NCBI RefSeq assembly: GCF_016097555.1
Contig: NW_024532777.1
Location: forward strand, 1-64,000
Source: Gigantopelta aegis
Lineage: Eukaryota > Mollusca > Gastropoda > Neomphalida > Peltospiridae
Length of the DNA stretch: 64,000 nt
Reading direction: 5' to 3'
The notes under the pieces were generated by a model. It searched no databases. It was not told the origin of the DNA and saw nothing but the letters and a program-made list of their open reading frames with translations. The translations under genes and the position numbers were made by a program. This document shows, in pieces, positions 35,693 to 47,647 of this stretch. Every line of letters starts with the position of its first letter. Within the stretch, counting starts at the first letter, position 1.

Positions 35693-35777
35693 GTTTATTA
35701 TTCAGATCACGTGAGCAAAGTATTGGAGCGGGAAAATTGGAAATATAAAAAGCGTTACACGTGGGGTACATTGTAGA

Positions 35778-37779
35778 ATGGAGAAGACAGGGTTACAAGA
35801 GTTGTGTGAGGCATTGCCTCCATCTTCATCTTCTCTCGTAATGTAGAGGTCTATCAAAAATCCTTGCAGGTTTAGATTTTCTATACCATATTGTTTTTTC
35901 CCAGTGATGTCTTTTCTTCAGTACAATGTCATCATCAATATTGAAGACTCATGTTTAGAGAACTGTTACTTCAAAAAGGTGCTGTTTTTGGAGACTTTAT
36001 AATGACAGAATTTTCAGACCCTATTTTACAAGAGCACATTTTATCTGTCTCAATAACAGATAATCCACCAGAACTTCAGGTACATCTACCATTTTGTACA
36101 CACAACATTCTCTCTCCTCTCTCTCTCAGCTGATAAATTTCTCATCTATGCGATTGTTAATTCACATCTTTCAGTTAAATGAGGATGGACCAGCTCAAGA
36201 GGAGGTAGAGGGAAGAGAGTAATGTTTACAGCAGCTACACACTGGTTCCTACCAAAACAGTTGAGAAATGGATGAATGAATGGATGGATAGACAGAGACC
36301 AGATAGATAAATTGACACATAGAATATTATAATAGATTTTATATAGCTGAATTTCATGGATTATGGGAGAATTTAATTTATGACTTGGACATCAAACTCA
36401 AGGTAAATTATTGACTATACAAATATCATTATTGTATCTCATAGCTATTATGTTATGCAGAAACAACACTGCTCTTCTCAGACAAGTTAGAAAACACACA
36501 CGCACACATATTTATTAAATGTTCTTCCTCCAAGAGGAGTAGATGCTAATATTATTTCATGGAACAGAGTAGTTCTTCTCCATGGTCAGTTTAGTCTATC
36601 ATCTCTCCTATAAATCACTATATATAATTAGTCCTCCTGGTACTGGGAAAACTTCACTCTGTAAGGCATTAGCACAGAAGTTGTGCATAAGATTATCTGA
36701 AAGGTATTATATATATGTGTGTGTGTGTGTGTATTAATAATGTATTATATCAATGTATTAGGTATCCATATGGTCAACTGGTTGAGATTAATAGTCACAG
36801 TTATTCTCTAAATGGTTTTCAGAAGTAAAAAGAATATTTGTTAATTTATTTGTCTATCCCTCTAACGTATGCATCTATATGTCCACTAATTCATCATAAT
36901 AGAGTGGTAAGTTGGTTCAAAAAATGTTCCTCAAAGATTCAAGAATTAATTGATGACCCTGACGCATTAGTGTGTGTACTTATTGATGAGGTCAATACAG
37001 TAAAGTCCCATGCTGACTGTTTATATCTCATTTTTTCAGGTTGAGAGTCTAACAGCTGCACGTACAGCTGCTATATCAGGTGCTGAACCCTCTGATGCTA
37101 TCAGAGTTGTTAATGCCGTTGTTTAACAAAATTGATCAGATCAGACGTTATCCTAATGTGATTGTACTGACTACATCAAATGTAAACTGGTGCTATTGAT
37201 CTTGCATTTGTAGACGTAAATAATAGAGTATAGATGTGAATGTACATAGAGTATACATGTAAGTAATGTTGGTTTCTGTCATAGAGCCGATATTAAACAA
37301 TATATTGGAATGCCTTCAGTAGCTGCTATTTTTCAAATATATCATTCCTGTATTAAAGAGTTAATTAGAGTGGGAATCATTACACCTGTACAACAGACAT
37401 TGGATTTGAGGTCAGTACTTACCACAGGTGACCTAGGATAGCTACCATTAATAAGCTCTAGACCAGTGAAGATCATACTTTTTAGAGCTCTTGAAGTGAT
37501 GCGTTTTTGTTGAAAATGATGCCACAAGACTAAGTCTACAATTGAGAGATATTGCTCAACAAAGTCAAGGACTTAGTGGCAGAACTCTACGCAAAGTTAC
37601 CATTTTTAGCTCATGCCCTTTATAGTCAGGTATACTACAGCAATAGTAGTATATATTGTAATGATAGTTATTCTATGTAGAGAAGAACTTTGTCTCTAGA
37701 GGAATTTCTAATTGCATTAAAGAAAGCTGTTTTTAAACAATTTTCAGAGAGAGAGGATCTTAAAAAGTGCTCATGTTAA
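35778..37779 (+). CDS. TRIP13: TRIP13/PCH2 AAA+ ATPase
   Basis: Hexameric AAA+ remodeller of HORMA proteins (MAD2, HORMADs) in the spindle checkpoint and meiosis. ATG 35778: [19 protein letters not shown]. The N-terminal domain contains [20 protein letters not shown] (36010-36065) and [30 protein letters not shown] follows at 36350. Walker A is [17 protein letters not shown] (36632-36685). Then [21 protein letters not shown]-like helix with [13 protein letters not shown] (Walker B, about 36955-36995), [20 protein letters not shown] with RVVNAV (37042-37115), [20 protein letters not shown] (37288-37350), and C-terminal [26 protein letters not shown] with stop at 37777-37779. All AAA+ landmarks are present. 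Introns are short; one near 37390-37470 contains a dispersed repeat unit. Confidence 0.92.
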
Positions 37780-37898
37780 CCTTCTCTCTTATTTAGCCTT
37801 TCCTAGTTCGAATAAGTCCAATTAAATTGTGACTTTAAAAATTAATACATGTACAATAATTATTATCGCAATGAGTTTTAAACCCTTAATATACTCAG

Positions 37899-40218
37899 TT
37901 AATTACAGTACAGAGTATAGATTAATGCTATCATGCACCAAACAGCACAGAGGTTCTCAGGATACACATAAACTCTTACTCGAACAGCCATACGAACATT
38001 GTCACCACGGCAACTAATGATGTCTCCACCCACAGTAGAGCTAAGGTATGAAAACATATCATGACCATATTTGGAAGTTATCATTCCTACTTGAGACATG
38101 TTACGAATATCTTGTGTCCACAAGTATGAGCAAATTGAATGGGAAATCCTTTAAAGGTGTGGCCCTCAGGAACATATCGTCTTATAGCTTCTTGGAATTC
38201 CTCTACTCCCATATTTTTACCCTCTCGCCTTTCCAGTTCATATGAGGATAATGCAGGTCCTAACAGGTAACTGAGATTTAGTGTCCCATTGAGTCGGTAA
38301 TCCACAATCCTAAGAAGGTACAATAATATATAAATTTATGATGTCTATTTGTAAGTGGTCTTTGCATGAAGTAAGAGTAACTGTTGTGTGCATACTTGTG
38401 GGTGTGGTCTACTTACCATTCGGTGTTGAGTAATCAAAGCTTGTAGTTCTTGTTCCAATCTGAGCTTATTAAATCTCCATTGAGTTTGACTTGATAAAAT
38501 AGGAGGGATAGATTGATTCTGGTCCCTAAATAATCAACCATTAATTAAATAGTTATTGATAGTTATTAAATAATGTACATGTTTCCGTTCAATGATTGTT
38601 TGAAGAGCATCTCTGTTCAAGATTTCCACAGTGCTCTGTGATGTAAATCAAATTGACATGTTAATATATTATCTGATGGTTGAATATTAGCGTAAAACGA
38701 ACAATGGTTAAAAACACATCCTATAGTACGATATGGATGTGTGGGCGGAGTCACAGCAGTCCCAGCCTGTATATCAGGATCATAAGCAGGATGAAAAAAT
38801 CTAGTAAAATATATTGTAGTAATGTAATGTATTAGAAGTGTCTTTTGTGTCACCTTGCTCCTGTTAAACTCTCCCAGAAGACAACGGAGCCATCCATGTT
38901 ACAAGTCATTACCCATGTATGTGCTAATCCTTTGACCTTTGTCCCCATACAAATATAGGCATTTAATCCATAACCCAATAATAGGGAACATAATAGGATA
39001 GCATGATCTTCACATGACTGAATAGGAAAAGGAAGGAATTCATATGTTTATCAATTTATCTACATTCTACTCTTACCCCAGATCCTGTAGCAAGTACACT
39101 ATGGCGACTCCTCCAAGCATCCTCACCCACACTTTTCTCCTCCTACACTGACAACATTATGATACTTGATCAGACTCACAAACCTTGCAGCATGACGTGG
39201 ACCGTCAAGCAATCGACCTACTCTCAATGGCTCAACAAAGTCACATACCAACTTGACTCTCTCCCTTCTCATTCTCTGCAAATATTTTCACTAATCTTTG
39301 TGAATGTTCTGTCTCATACTAATGTACTCCTGCCACCATTGTTTAGCATAAAGCAACAAAATAACCGTTTCTTCTCCTTGTTTTCTGATGCTCCAACTTC
39401 AACTGAGCTTCTACAATATCTTTATCAATACAACAACCTTTCCCCCGAGGGAACAACTCCACTGCAGATCAAGGACTCCTGGTGGTACCCGCCCATCCAC
39501 TTTCAGTCCTGTTAAACTCAATTGATTTGGATATTCTGCCACTAGATGATCCCAGTACTGGACGCCAGTCAATTTCTGCTGTACCTACTAACTCAGTATC
39601 TCCTTGAGGTGATGTTTCAGTGAGTACCAATTTGTATGGGATCAGCTAATATCAACATATCAGGAGGTGTTTTACCCTCAGCTGAGTCCATAATTCCAAC
39701 AAAATGGCTTCATTGAATTCTGGTTCACATGTGCATGGAACTGGTGCTGAATGGAAACGCTGACCACAAAAATGTATGTGTAATTTAAAAGTGGGGTGTG
39801 GCGGTGGGAGTGGCTCTGATTGAGACGTAAGGTGATCTATAAACGCTTTTCCTTCCTTGATTTGTAAATAAATATATTGCCCCAGGTTTACCTATGTAAT
39901 AAATGTAGTAATTAATTAATATATTTAAAAGTAAATTACCATTTCTAGTGTGCTTTATAGAACTACTTTCTCCTTCAGTTTTAATTGGAGGACTTGATTG
40001 ATGTCTTCTTCCTTTTTTTCAATTGAAGTCCTGCCATTACCTCATCCACTAAACCTTTATCTTCAAGTAGCTGCATGAGCAACTCTTCTCTTTGTTTCAC
40101 CTCCTCCTCTCTCTATCTCACTCACACACTCCTTCAATTTCTCTTGTATTGGGTCAGAAATCACATGTGCTCTTATTAATTGTCGTAGATCACTTAGACC
40201 TTCTCCTGGTGACTCCAT
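37899..40218 (-). CDS. CEP76: CEP76 centrosomal protein
   Basis: Centriolar protein that limits centriole reduplication; contains a C2-like and a transglutaminase-like domain. ATG 40218: MESPGEGLSDLRQLIRAHVI, matching the family N-terminus. Later RVGRLLDGPRHAARFV (39215), SVGEDAWRSRHSVLATGSG (39090-39145), SCEDHAILLCSLLLGYGLNA (38965-39020), WVMTCNMDGSVVFWESLTGA (38855-38915), HPYRTIGCVFNHCSFYANIQ-PSD (38680-38745), SYELERREG...EEFQEAIRRYVPEGHTFKGF (38135-38255) and GDNVRMAVRVRVYVYPE near 37990, stop at about 37899. The transglutaminase-like core's CEDHA motif is visible. Its end faces the TRIP13 end with about 120 bases between them. Confidence 0.9.
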
Positions 40219-40499
40219 GTCTTGATTGTTTTGAGGTTCAAACAAACCGCTGGATTGAATGGGGGTGTGGTCATAAAGAGACCACCCCATTTCTTTAGCT
40301 TGCATTAAGATGGGGAATAAACAAGAAACATAAAAGTAAGAAGCACAAGAGTCATTCTTACAATATTGAAGAGAGAGGTAAATTGCTCCTTATCTGAATT
40401 AATATATAATATAAAATGTGTCTTTGCAATAATGCATGTACAGCCTCAGGCAGGTGAGAAAGTGCATTATTTAGAATGTGCAATGGCGGGTTACATTTA

Positions 40500-43400
40500 A
40501 AATTCAAAGCAATTTTTGTATACAGGAATTAGTGATGGAATGAAGGTCATTCTACGTGTTCCTCCACCAATGAGTAAAGACCAGTCTCTTCTCATAAAAT
40601 ATCCTTTAGAACAATAGCTCAGGCGCACCTTCAAACACAAGATGTTTCATAAATCACATCGAAGTAAAAAATCCAAGCAAAAAAAAATCGTCTCAGTCCA
40701 TACCCACCTCCATTAGCGACAAATGTGTTACAAGCAGCTGGTTTAGTTGATATTAGTGATGATGAAGAGGATGCTGAGACTAGTATGGAATTTGATGCCC
40801 GCAGAGATTATCATCAATTGAGTGAAGCATTACCTCATTCGAGACACGCCCACAACACAATATTGCCTGAAGAAACTGAAGTCAATAGTAAAAGTCTCAA
40901 GTGGAAATTGATTTAGAAAAAATAACCCTTTCGAAACAGCCTTGTCATCATATGGAAGCCCTCATTCTCTAAAGGCACAAAAGACAATAGGAGAGTCCAC
41001 ACCCCATTCAATTAATACCTACAGAACTAACCACACCCCCATTTGTTCAAGCTTCTCCAACCATTCCTTTACATTCTGAAAAGAAACGGAAAAAGAAGAA
41101 GAAAAAACACAAACATCGTCGTCATCACGAAACTCCACCCACTTCATCAAAGGAGAACTTATTGAACCACATGAGAGAAAATGGAATGGGAGAAGCCAGT
41201 ATCTCCTGCATCAATGGGACAAGCACCCTCCCATATGAAGTGGCATCTATTGAAGAACCACCAACTAAAATAACAATAACTGAAGAGACTCCATCTTATC
41301 TTGATGAAGATGAAATGACAAAGGACTCAGACTCATTCTCTCTGAAACCATCCTTCAATCTCAGTCCAAGTGGAAGTTTTTATGTAAGTTAATTTACTCT
41401 TTAATTACACAAATTTGTGAGGGGGAATTTAACTTGACCCCCCTCACGTGCTCCATAAAAACATCATAAACTTATATGTTTTTAAACACTTCATTAAGTA
41501 GTTAGGTGTGTGTTTTCAAATACCAGTTTAATGATGTCCTTTGAACAAAATGCTAGCAAATTGTTCATATAATTAAATAAAGAAAGAAATTAGGCTTCTC
41601 ATAAATTACAAAAATGAACCAAAAATTATTATTTAATTATCTTTAGATCGTTCACTCTCCTTCATCGACATGTTCCATCCTCTCAACTAACAGGACTTAA
41701 GTTACCACGACAGCTCTTAAACTTTTTCTCAGACACCTTCACAGTCAAATATGTCGCAATGATCCAGAAGGTGTCTTCACTGAGCGGTCACAGATGAGAT
41801 AGCTCCCCTGGCTATTCTCAAATCATTAAGCAACCAATGGATTTACAGACTATGGGTCATAAAATTGAGAATAGCGAATACCCAACTGTAAAAGAGTTCA
41901 AGGTACAGCTGGTAAATATGATGATGTATTAATATTATAGTTTATGTATTAGGAGGACTTTACATTAATGTGGTAACAATGCTATGACTTATAACTCACC
42001 AGAAACTCTATATTATCAATCTGCTAAGAAGCTACTTAATTTTGGACTGAGAATGATTCAAAAAGTAAAACTATTACTTCTTAAAACAATATCATTTCCT
42101 ATACTATGTCCTTTTTAGGAAGTCTCCTTTCGTCCTGATATTCGTCATGGACTGATTCCTACGCTCTCATCTCCCCAACCTCCCTCTTCTGTGTCGACTA
42201 CCAATCTTATTCACTGGATTATTCTAGTCCCTATATTTGTAAAATAGATATAATCTATTACAAAAACAACGACTAGTCCATCAATAAATGAAGATATGCA
42301 TTAATTGATGTGGGTGGTGGTGGTGAGGTGAGTCAAGAGTGGGTGTGGCACTATATTAATGAGTGGACATTATATTAGTTTGACTATATTTGCATATTTA
42401 TTATTTATATATTACCACACAGTCTCTCTCTCTCATCTCATAGACACAGACACAGAGATATTGAACCAGTAGTAGATCAATCTCATTTAACTCAAGTTCA
42501 AATTGGATTTGATACACATAATCCAATGTCTACCATGTTCCCAAAGTGGAGATCAACAAGTAGAAGAAGAAGAGGAGGATATACTTACTCAAGTTGATGA
42601 GGCTACAGAGATATTAAGAGAGACAATGATAGATCATGTACCAGCTGAAGTGAGACGTGTATTAGGATTAGGGGTTAAAAATAAGACTATCCTATCATTA
42701 TATATTATTTAGTAGTAATATTGTTCAGTCATATTATGACAACAGTGTTAGATAGTATTTGTTCTATTGTGTATATATTAACACTACCACAATTGTATAG
42801 TAATTAGTAATACTGCTCTACTGTTACTAAATAGTGAGGTTGTTACTGTTAACATCCTTTCTGTACTTGTTATGTGTTTATTTTGTTTTTCTCATATAAT
42901 AATTTTATTTATGTGTAGTTGAGTTTCTAAGTCAAGGTGAAGATGGTAAAACATCACTACATATTCTCAATCCTCACTCAGGTATAACAAACCTCTAATG
43001 TACATTAGTGAAGTCAGATCATTTTAGTCTCGTCATGTCCTGTAAATCTCCACATCATTATCAGAGAAAATACGTGCTGGTCAAAGTGCAAGTACTGTAC
43101 TTAACAGTGAGCTTCCCGTGTTTTAAGCAACACCAGGTAGGGAAATGAGACACACAAAGATTACTATAATATATAGATTGTATGTGACCTTATCTCTACA
43201 GTTTTAGACACACTTAACTACATTTATTTAAAATATGTCTACTCTTTTGCTAGTATGATGTATAAGTGATAGACTTAATAGTAGGCATTATTTGTAACTT
43301 GGTATTAATGGTATGCTATCCAGTATTGGTTGACTGATCACTATGAGTATGTTATATGATATGATATAATTGAGGATGTAGTCCTTTTCTAAACAGTGAC

Positions 43401-43722
43401 ATGATAGTCTTAATATGGTGAGTAGTTTGTTGTTGTCTGCATTATGTAATATGTGTGTGCTGTAATTCCACTACTGTCGGGTAATTATCTTCCATGTCTT
43501 ACAAATGAGTATGGTATATGATGTTTACTGCTAATGAATGAACTACTTAATATATGTAGGAGTTATCTCTTCCTAACTGTCTCTCTGTCTGTCTCTCTGT
43601 CTCTGTCCTCTCTCTCTGTCTCGCTCTCTGGCTCTCTCTCTCTGTCTCTCTCTCGTGTCTCTCTCGCTCTGTCTCTCTCTCTCTCTCTCTGTCTCTCTGT
43701 CTCTCTCTCCTTCTTCTCTCTG

Positions 43723-43761
<39 letters not shown>

Positions 43762-46460
43762 GTCTGTCTCTGTCTCTCTCTGTCTCTCTCTCTCTCTCTC
43801 TCCCTCTCTGTTCTTTTTTCTCTTCTCTATCTTCTCTCTCTCTCTCTCTCTCTCTTTCTTTCCTCTCTCTTGCTCTCTAGTCACTCAGTATCATATGTAT
43901 GGTCCATTTGGCATTTGCCACGCTGTTGCCACACTCCAAAAATGACTCCGCCTTCTTCTATCAACTTACGGCAGTGAACAAGGAGTCAGTTATGCTAATA
44001 GGTGAGTATAATAGAAGGGATGTCTCCCTCAATACATTGTCGTTTATTAGCTTGCAACAATTTGTGAAACGGATGTGGTAGTTTTGCTACTGAAATGGGG
44101 GATGCTATTTTGAACAGTTTAACTAATGGACGTCATGCCAAGTTTATGGAAACTCTTCGTCAAAAAGAAGAAAAGGAAAGCAAGCCAATTAAAGCAACTA
44201 TAGTAAGTAATATTATATTAGTAAACTCTAGACTATCAGTACTTACCACAGTGTGGATATCATTAGTAAGCTCTAGGTACTTACTACAGTGACCTAGGAT
44301 AGCTACCATTAGTAAGCTCTAGGTACTTACTAGAGTGACCTAGGATAGCTTATCAGTAGTAAGCCTAGGTCTTACTAGAGTGACCTAGGATAGCTACATT
44401 AGTAAGCTCTAGGTACTAGAGTGACTAGGATAGCTACATTAGTAAGCTCTAGGTACTTACTAGAGGACCTATAGTCGCTATCAGCTATAGGTACTTACTA
44501 GAGTAAGCTCTAGGTACTTACCACAGTGACCTAGGATAGCTACCATTAGTAAGCTCTAGATTAGTGAATATTAGTGCTTACCACACATTAAACTAGCTTG
44601 ACTACAGTAGATTCCAGCATTCCAGTCTGTTGCCATGGTGACAGTTTTATTGTTTCTTTGTCTTAATTGTTCTCCCTTTCAAGGTCACTTTCAAATGTAT
44701 CTGAAGAATTACAATGGGATATTACTTAACATTTCATACTACAGAATACTGTCCAATATAGTTGATATAATGGTGGTTAAATGATATAGAACAAGGTTAC
44801 AAGTAACTATATTAGGTCACTGTAGATATTACTAGTATAGAAACTTACCAATGATAGCTAGGTCACTGTGGTAAGTACTATTGTCAAATATAATAAACAT
44901 CTCCTCAAAACATATTTGACTGTTAATAGTTACTGAAAGTCTTAAGAAAATATGTTTTATTATAATAGGAGGTTGTAGCTGGTTACTTCCTTTGCATACT
45001 AAGACAAATGTTTATTATTTACTGTAGAAAGAGGAGATTCAGTCATCAGAGAAAGAGAAAGAGAGGTAGATGAGATTAAAAGTGGAAGAAGAATCAGAGG
45101 AGAAAGAAAGAATCCATGATAAAGAGGATATTGATATGGAGACTCATCTCATCATTCTATTGAACAAGATGGAGAAGAAGATTCCATACCTGTAGAGGTA
45201 CAGTCTAGATATATGGGAATGAGTCTAAGTGAATGGAATCATTCTCAGACAGTTTGGAAATGAGTCTATTAGTAAAACTACTTGGCTATACATTAAATTA
45301 TTTTGGGAATGAGTCTAATAGCTGTGTCCCAGCTGTGTACATCAATAATAAGGCGACACCCACTTCAAATGGATAGTTTGTTTTGTGGTAGCTTTGGAAT
45401 GTAATAGTGGGTAGAAACCACAAGATAGTATTTAGCTACAACACTCTGTATATTTTAGTATATATCTGTATATTAATAGTATAGAATGTAATGTAATGTT
45501 AGTATTGAGTATATAAGGAAGTCTTTGGACCTGTATAAAAATGTAATTAATTTCTGTTTGGTTATGTATTGTGGTCTATTTAGAATTTGTTGTAATTGTA
45601 ATTTAAATATAATCATGTTGGCAATTCTAGTTCTTTGAGTGAATTATCACACTGACAACATTGGTCAGCTGTACACTAGCTCTACATGACCATATAAGGA
45701 CAAGAAAGCTTGTTTTCAATCAATCTCAATAACACATGTAATATACTTGTCAACTAACACATTTTTCTTACATATAACTTATTATACTCTTACTCTTGAA
45801 TGCTTTTTCTTCACAGGAGTCTCCAGGGATTCCTGAGACTCAGTAGGTATGAGAGATGTTTACATAGACTCAGTGTTTAGAGTATATTGACTAGTAACTT
45901 CACACTATTACTGTACACTCTATACTCACAACACAACAGATGGCAACATTGTAACTAAATTTGTGTGTCACTTGTCAGATCTGACTGCATAACTATGCTA
46001 ACTTTGTATACACTTTGTATAAATATTGATATGTTGTTCTCTTTATTGATAGATATAAACAATGCAATGGAACACATGTCAATTGATAGTGTCATTGGAG
46101 GAACAGCAAAAAACAGCGACTAGCTCATCCACCCACTCTGAGTCTTCCAGCGGACATTTTGGACTCCTTCTCCTAGTGAACAAGAAGTTGATACAGGTAT
46201 AAGTTAGAGCCGACTAGGACATTTTATTATTTTATTCATATTAGCTACCCAAATCACTTCAGAGCTTGTCTCTTTGGCCTCTAAAGTAAGGTTCACACAA
46301 CCCACTCTCTATAATAACTCATTTTACAGGTAAAAACTGGCGATCTGGTTTCTGTAAACTAGTTTACAAAATGCTATGGGTGTTCGGCAGCACCCTCGTC
46401 AGGCACACCTACTCTCTTCCCCTCCCATTGCCTGTCACTTCCTCAGCTGATACCTCAATA
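40500..46460 (+). CDS. BRD7/BRD9-like bromodomain protein
   Basis: Subunit family of PBAF (BRD7) and ncBAF (BRD9) chromatin remodellers. The first recognisable exon (about 40527) holds MKVILRVPPPMSKDQ; KHKMFHKSHRSKKSKQ and a Lys/His-rich KKKKKHKHRRHHHE stretch follow (41090-41130). The bromodomain is at about 41640-42070: APGYSQIIKQPMDLQTMGHK-IENSEYPTVKEFK, then CNNAMTYNSPETLYYQSAKK-LLNFGLRMI. Downstream, the DUF3512 region: ILRETMIDHVPAEVRR (42620), FLSQGEDGKTSLHILNPHSG (42925), LLLSTYGSEQGVSYAN (43950), DAILNSLTNGRHAKFMETLR (44100), TSELVSLASKVKTGDLVSV (46255-46355), a close match to the BRD7 C-terminal region. Two introns are unusually long: one contains a 300-base CT tract, another a minisatellite. 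The end is uncertain (46427-46526). Confidence 0.85.
43568..43882 (+). repeat. Long (CT)n/(GTCTCT)n tract in a BRD7/9-like intron
   Basis: About 310 bases of CT with interspersed G, leading to 'CTAG' and 'CAG' acceptors before the next exon. Both strands show long spurious open frames of Ser-Leu or Arg-Glu that are not genes. Confidence 0.9.
44215..44580 (+). repeat. Minisatellite of a ~46-base unit in a BRD7/9-like intron
   Basis: About seven degenerate units of 'gtaagctctaggtacttac' plus 'agtgacctaggatagctac' and 'atta'. The unit contains a donor-like gtaagc. A single related unit sits in TRIP13 at about 37393-37470, and a partial reverse copy at about 44845-44880. Confidence 0.85.
44581..45820 (+). 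other. Long intronic stretch of the BRD7/9-like gene with one charged exon
   Basis: Mostly AT-rich intron. Around 45025-45200 is an exon-like, Glu/Lys-rich segment (KEEIQSSEKEKER, KEDIDMETH, EDSIPVE) that fits the acidic linker before the C-terminal region. The rest, including 45200-45820, shows no gene. Confidence 0.45.
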
Positions 46461-46819
46461 TATCATAATATTAATAATCAAATCTCTCCCGTTAATAAGA
46501 TCTATGAATGCTATGAATATAGTTAACAAAACTACCACTTATGCCCAAATATGGTCAAAAATTTAAGCAGTTTCTATTTAAATAATACAGGAGTAATATC
46601 AAATAAGTGTTTAATTATTTTAAAATGTTATTACTAATCTAGTGTTAAAGAAAATAAGATACACTAATGACACCTTATAACATAAATTCAAAATTTTGCT
46701 AGAACTAAAATTAAATTGCACACAAACAATTCTGAAGAAGAAAAAAATTGCAATTATTTTCATAAAATTATATAACTGGCAACATGGACTCATTTCCATA
46801 GAAACAAAGCTGAGATAAA

Positions 46820-47405
46820 CTAACGACCAGTTCCATATGCAGCACGTAGCCTTTCCAAAATATTCTAATTGTATCGTATGTACGTCTTTTTTTCATCAGC
46901 TAGAATCTCTTTACCAAATGTCTAAAGAAAATCAAAAATAATACTGTTTATAACTACTTTATTTAAACTTACAGGCCAAACTTCTTTGACAAAGGCTTTG
47001 TCAGTGGAGACAGCTGCTTTCTTTAAGGACTTACACTAGGTCAATCCATGTGAATGAAAGCAAAATTTGGCACGACGAACTCATCTCATCACCAGTTTCA
47101 AAATCGAACATAAGCATATGCTCTATCATATCTATTGTTGAGGTGAGTGAAAATGTATTTCTTGAGTGATATGAGAATTTAGCTCACCTCCAAACTGATC
47201 CAGCAATTCACTGTACTCAGTACCCATGATTGCATCTCCAAGTATCTTACCTTCGTATTTATAACATACCCTCAAAAGGTGAACGAAGGCAATGAAATCC
47301 GATCAGAAAAAATAGCTTACCATTGAGTTTCACTGTTGTCATCTCTGACATCCTCGTAGGCTGCCTTGCTCCTGCAGCATCACCATTAAACAATCTATCT
47401 GCCAT
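46820..47405 (-). CDS. Coactosin-like actin-binding protein (ADF-H domain)
   Basis: F-actin-binding ADF-H protein of the coactosin family. ATG 47405: MADRLFNGDAAGARQPTRMS. The second exon gives YKYEGKILGDAIMGTEYSEL-LDQFG (about 47185-47260); the third gives NRYDRAYAYVRF, ETGDEMSS and, after a frame change, a TWI segment (47055-47140), matching the family's FAFVRFTTGDAMSKRSKFAL core. Then KKAAVSTDKAFVKEVWPTFG-KEI (46925-47030), the counterpart of coactosin's TDKTLVKEVVQNFAKEF, and a tail ILERLRAAYGTGR ending at 46820. Four exons, about 150 residues, as expected. An alternative ATG at 47447 would add 14 residues. Same strand as CYC1, about 240 bases downstream of it. Confidence 0.8.
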
Positions 47406-47647
47406 AATTACTGTCGTTACAAGGATACGATGAAGTGAATGGCACACAACAATATTCTCAAACTCGCAGCAACTAACTTAGCGAGGAGGGTATTATGTGG
47501 CATACAACCACGTGCTGCTTAGCGACGTCATAAATTCTCTCGCGAATATATGAGCATGCGCAGATCGGTTTATTAATATTAACATAATAATAATAACACT
47601 AAGTCTAACAAGAGATGTTACTAAAAGTCATAACTATGAGGGTTCTT

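Noticed and set aside
39159-39515. 118-codon plus-strand frame
   Set aside because: The minus strand encodes the CEP76 segment RVGRLLDGPRHAARFV and its neighbours; the plus frame is a shadow.
43534-43977. Long open frames on both strands of poly-Ser/Leu or Arg/Glu
   Set aside because: They are translations of the CT microsatellite in an intron of the BRD7/9-like gene.
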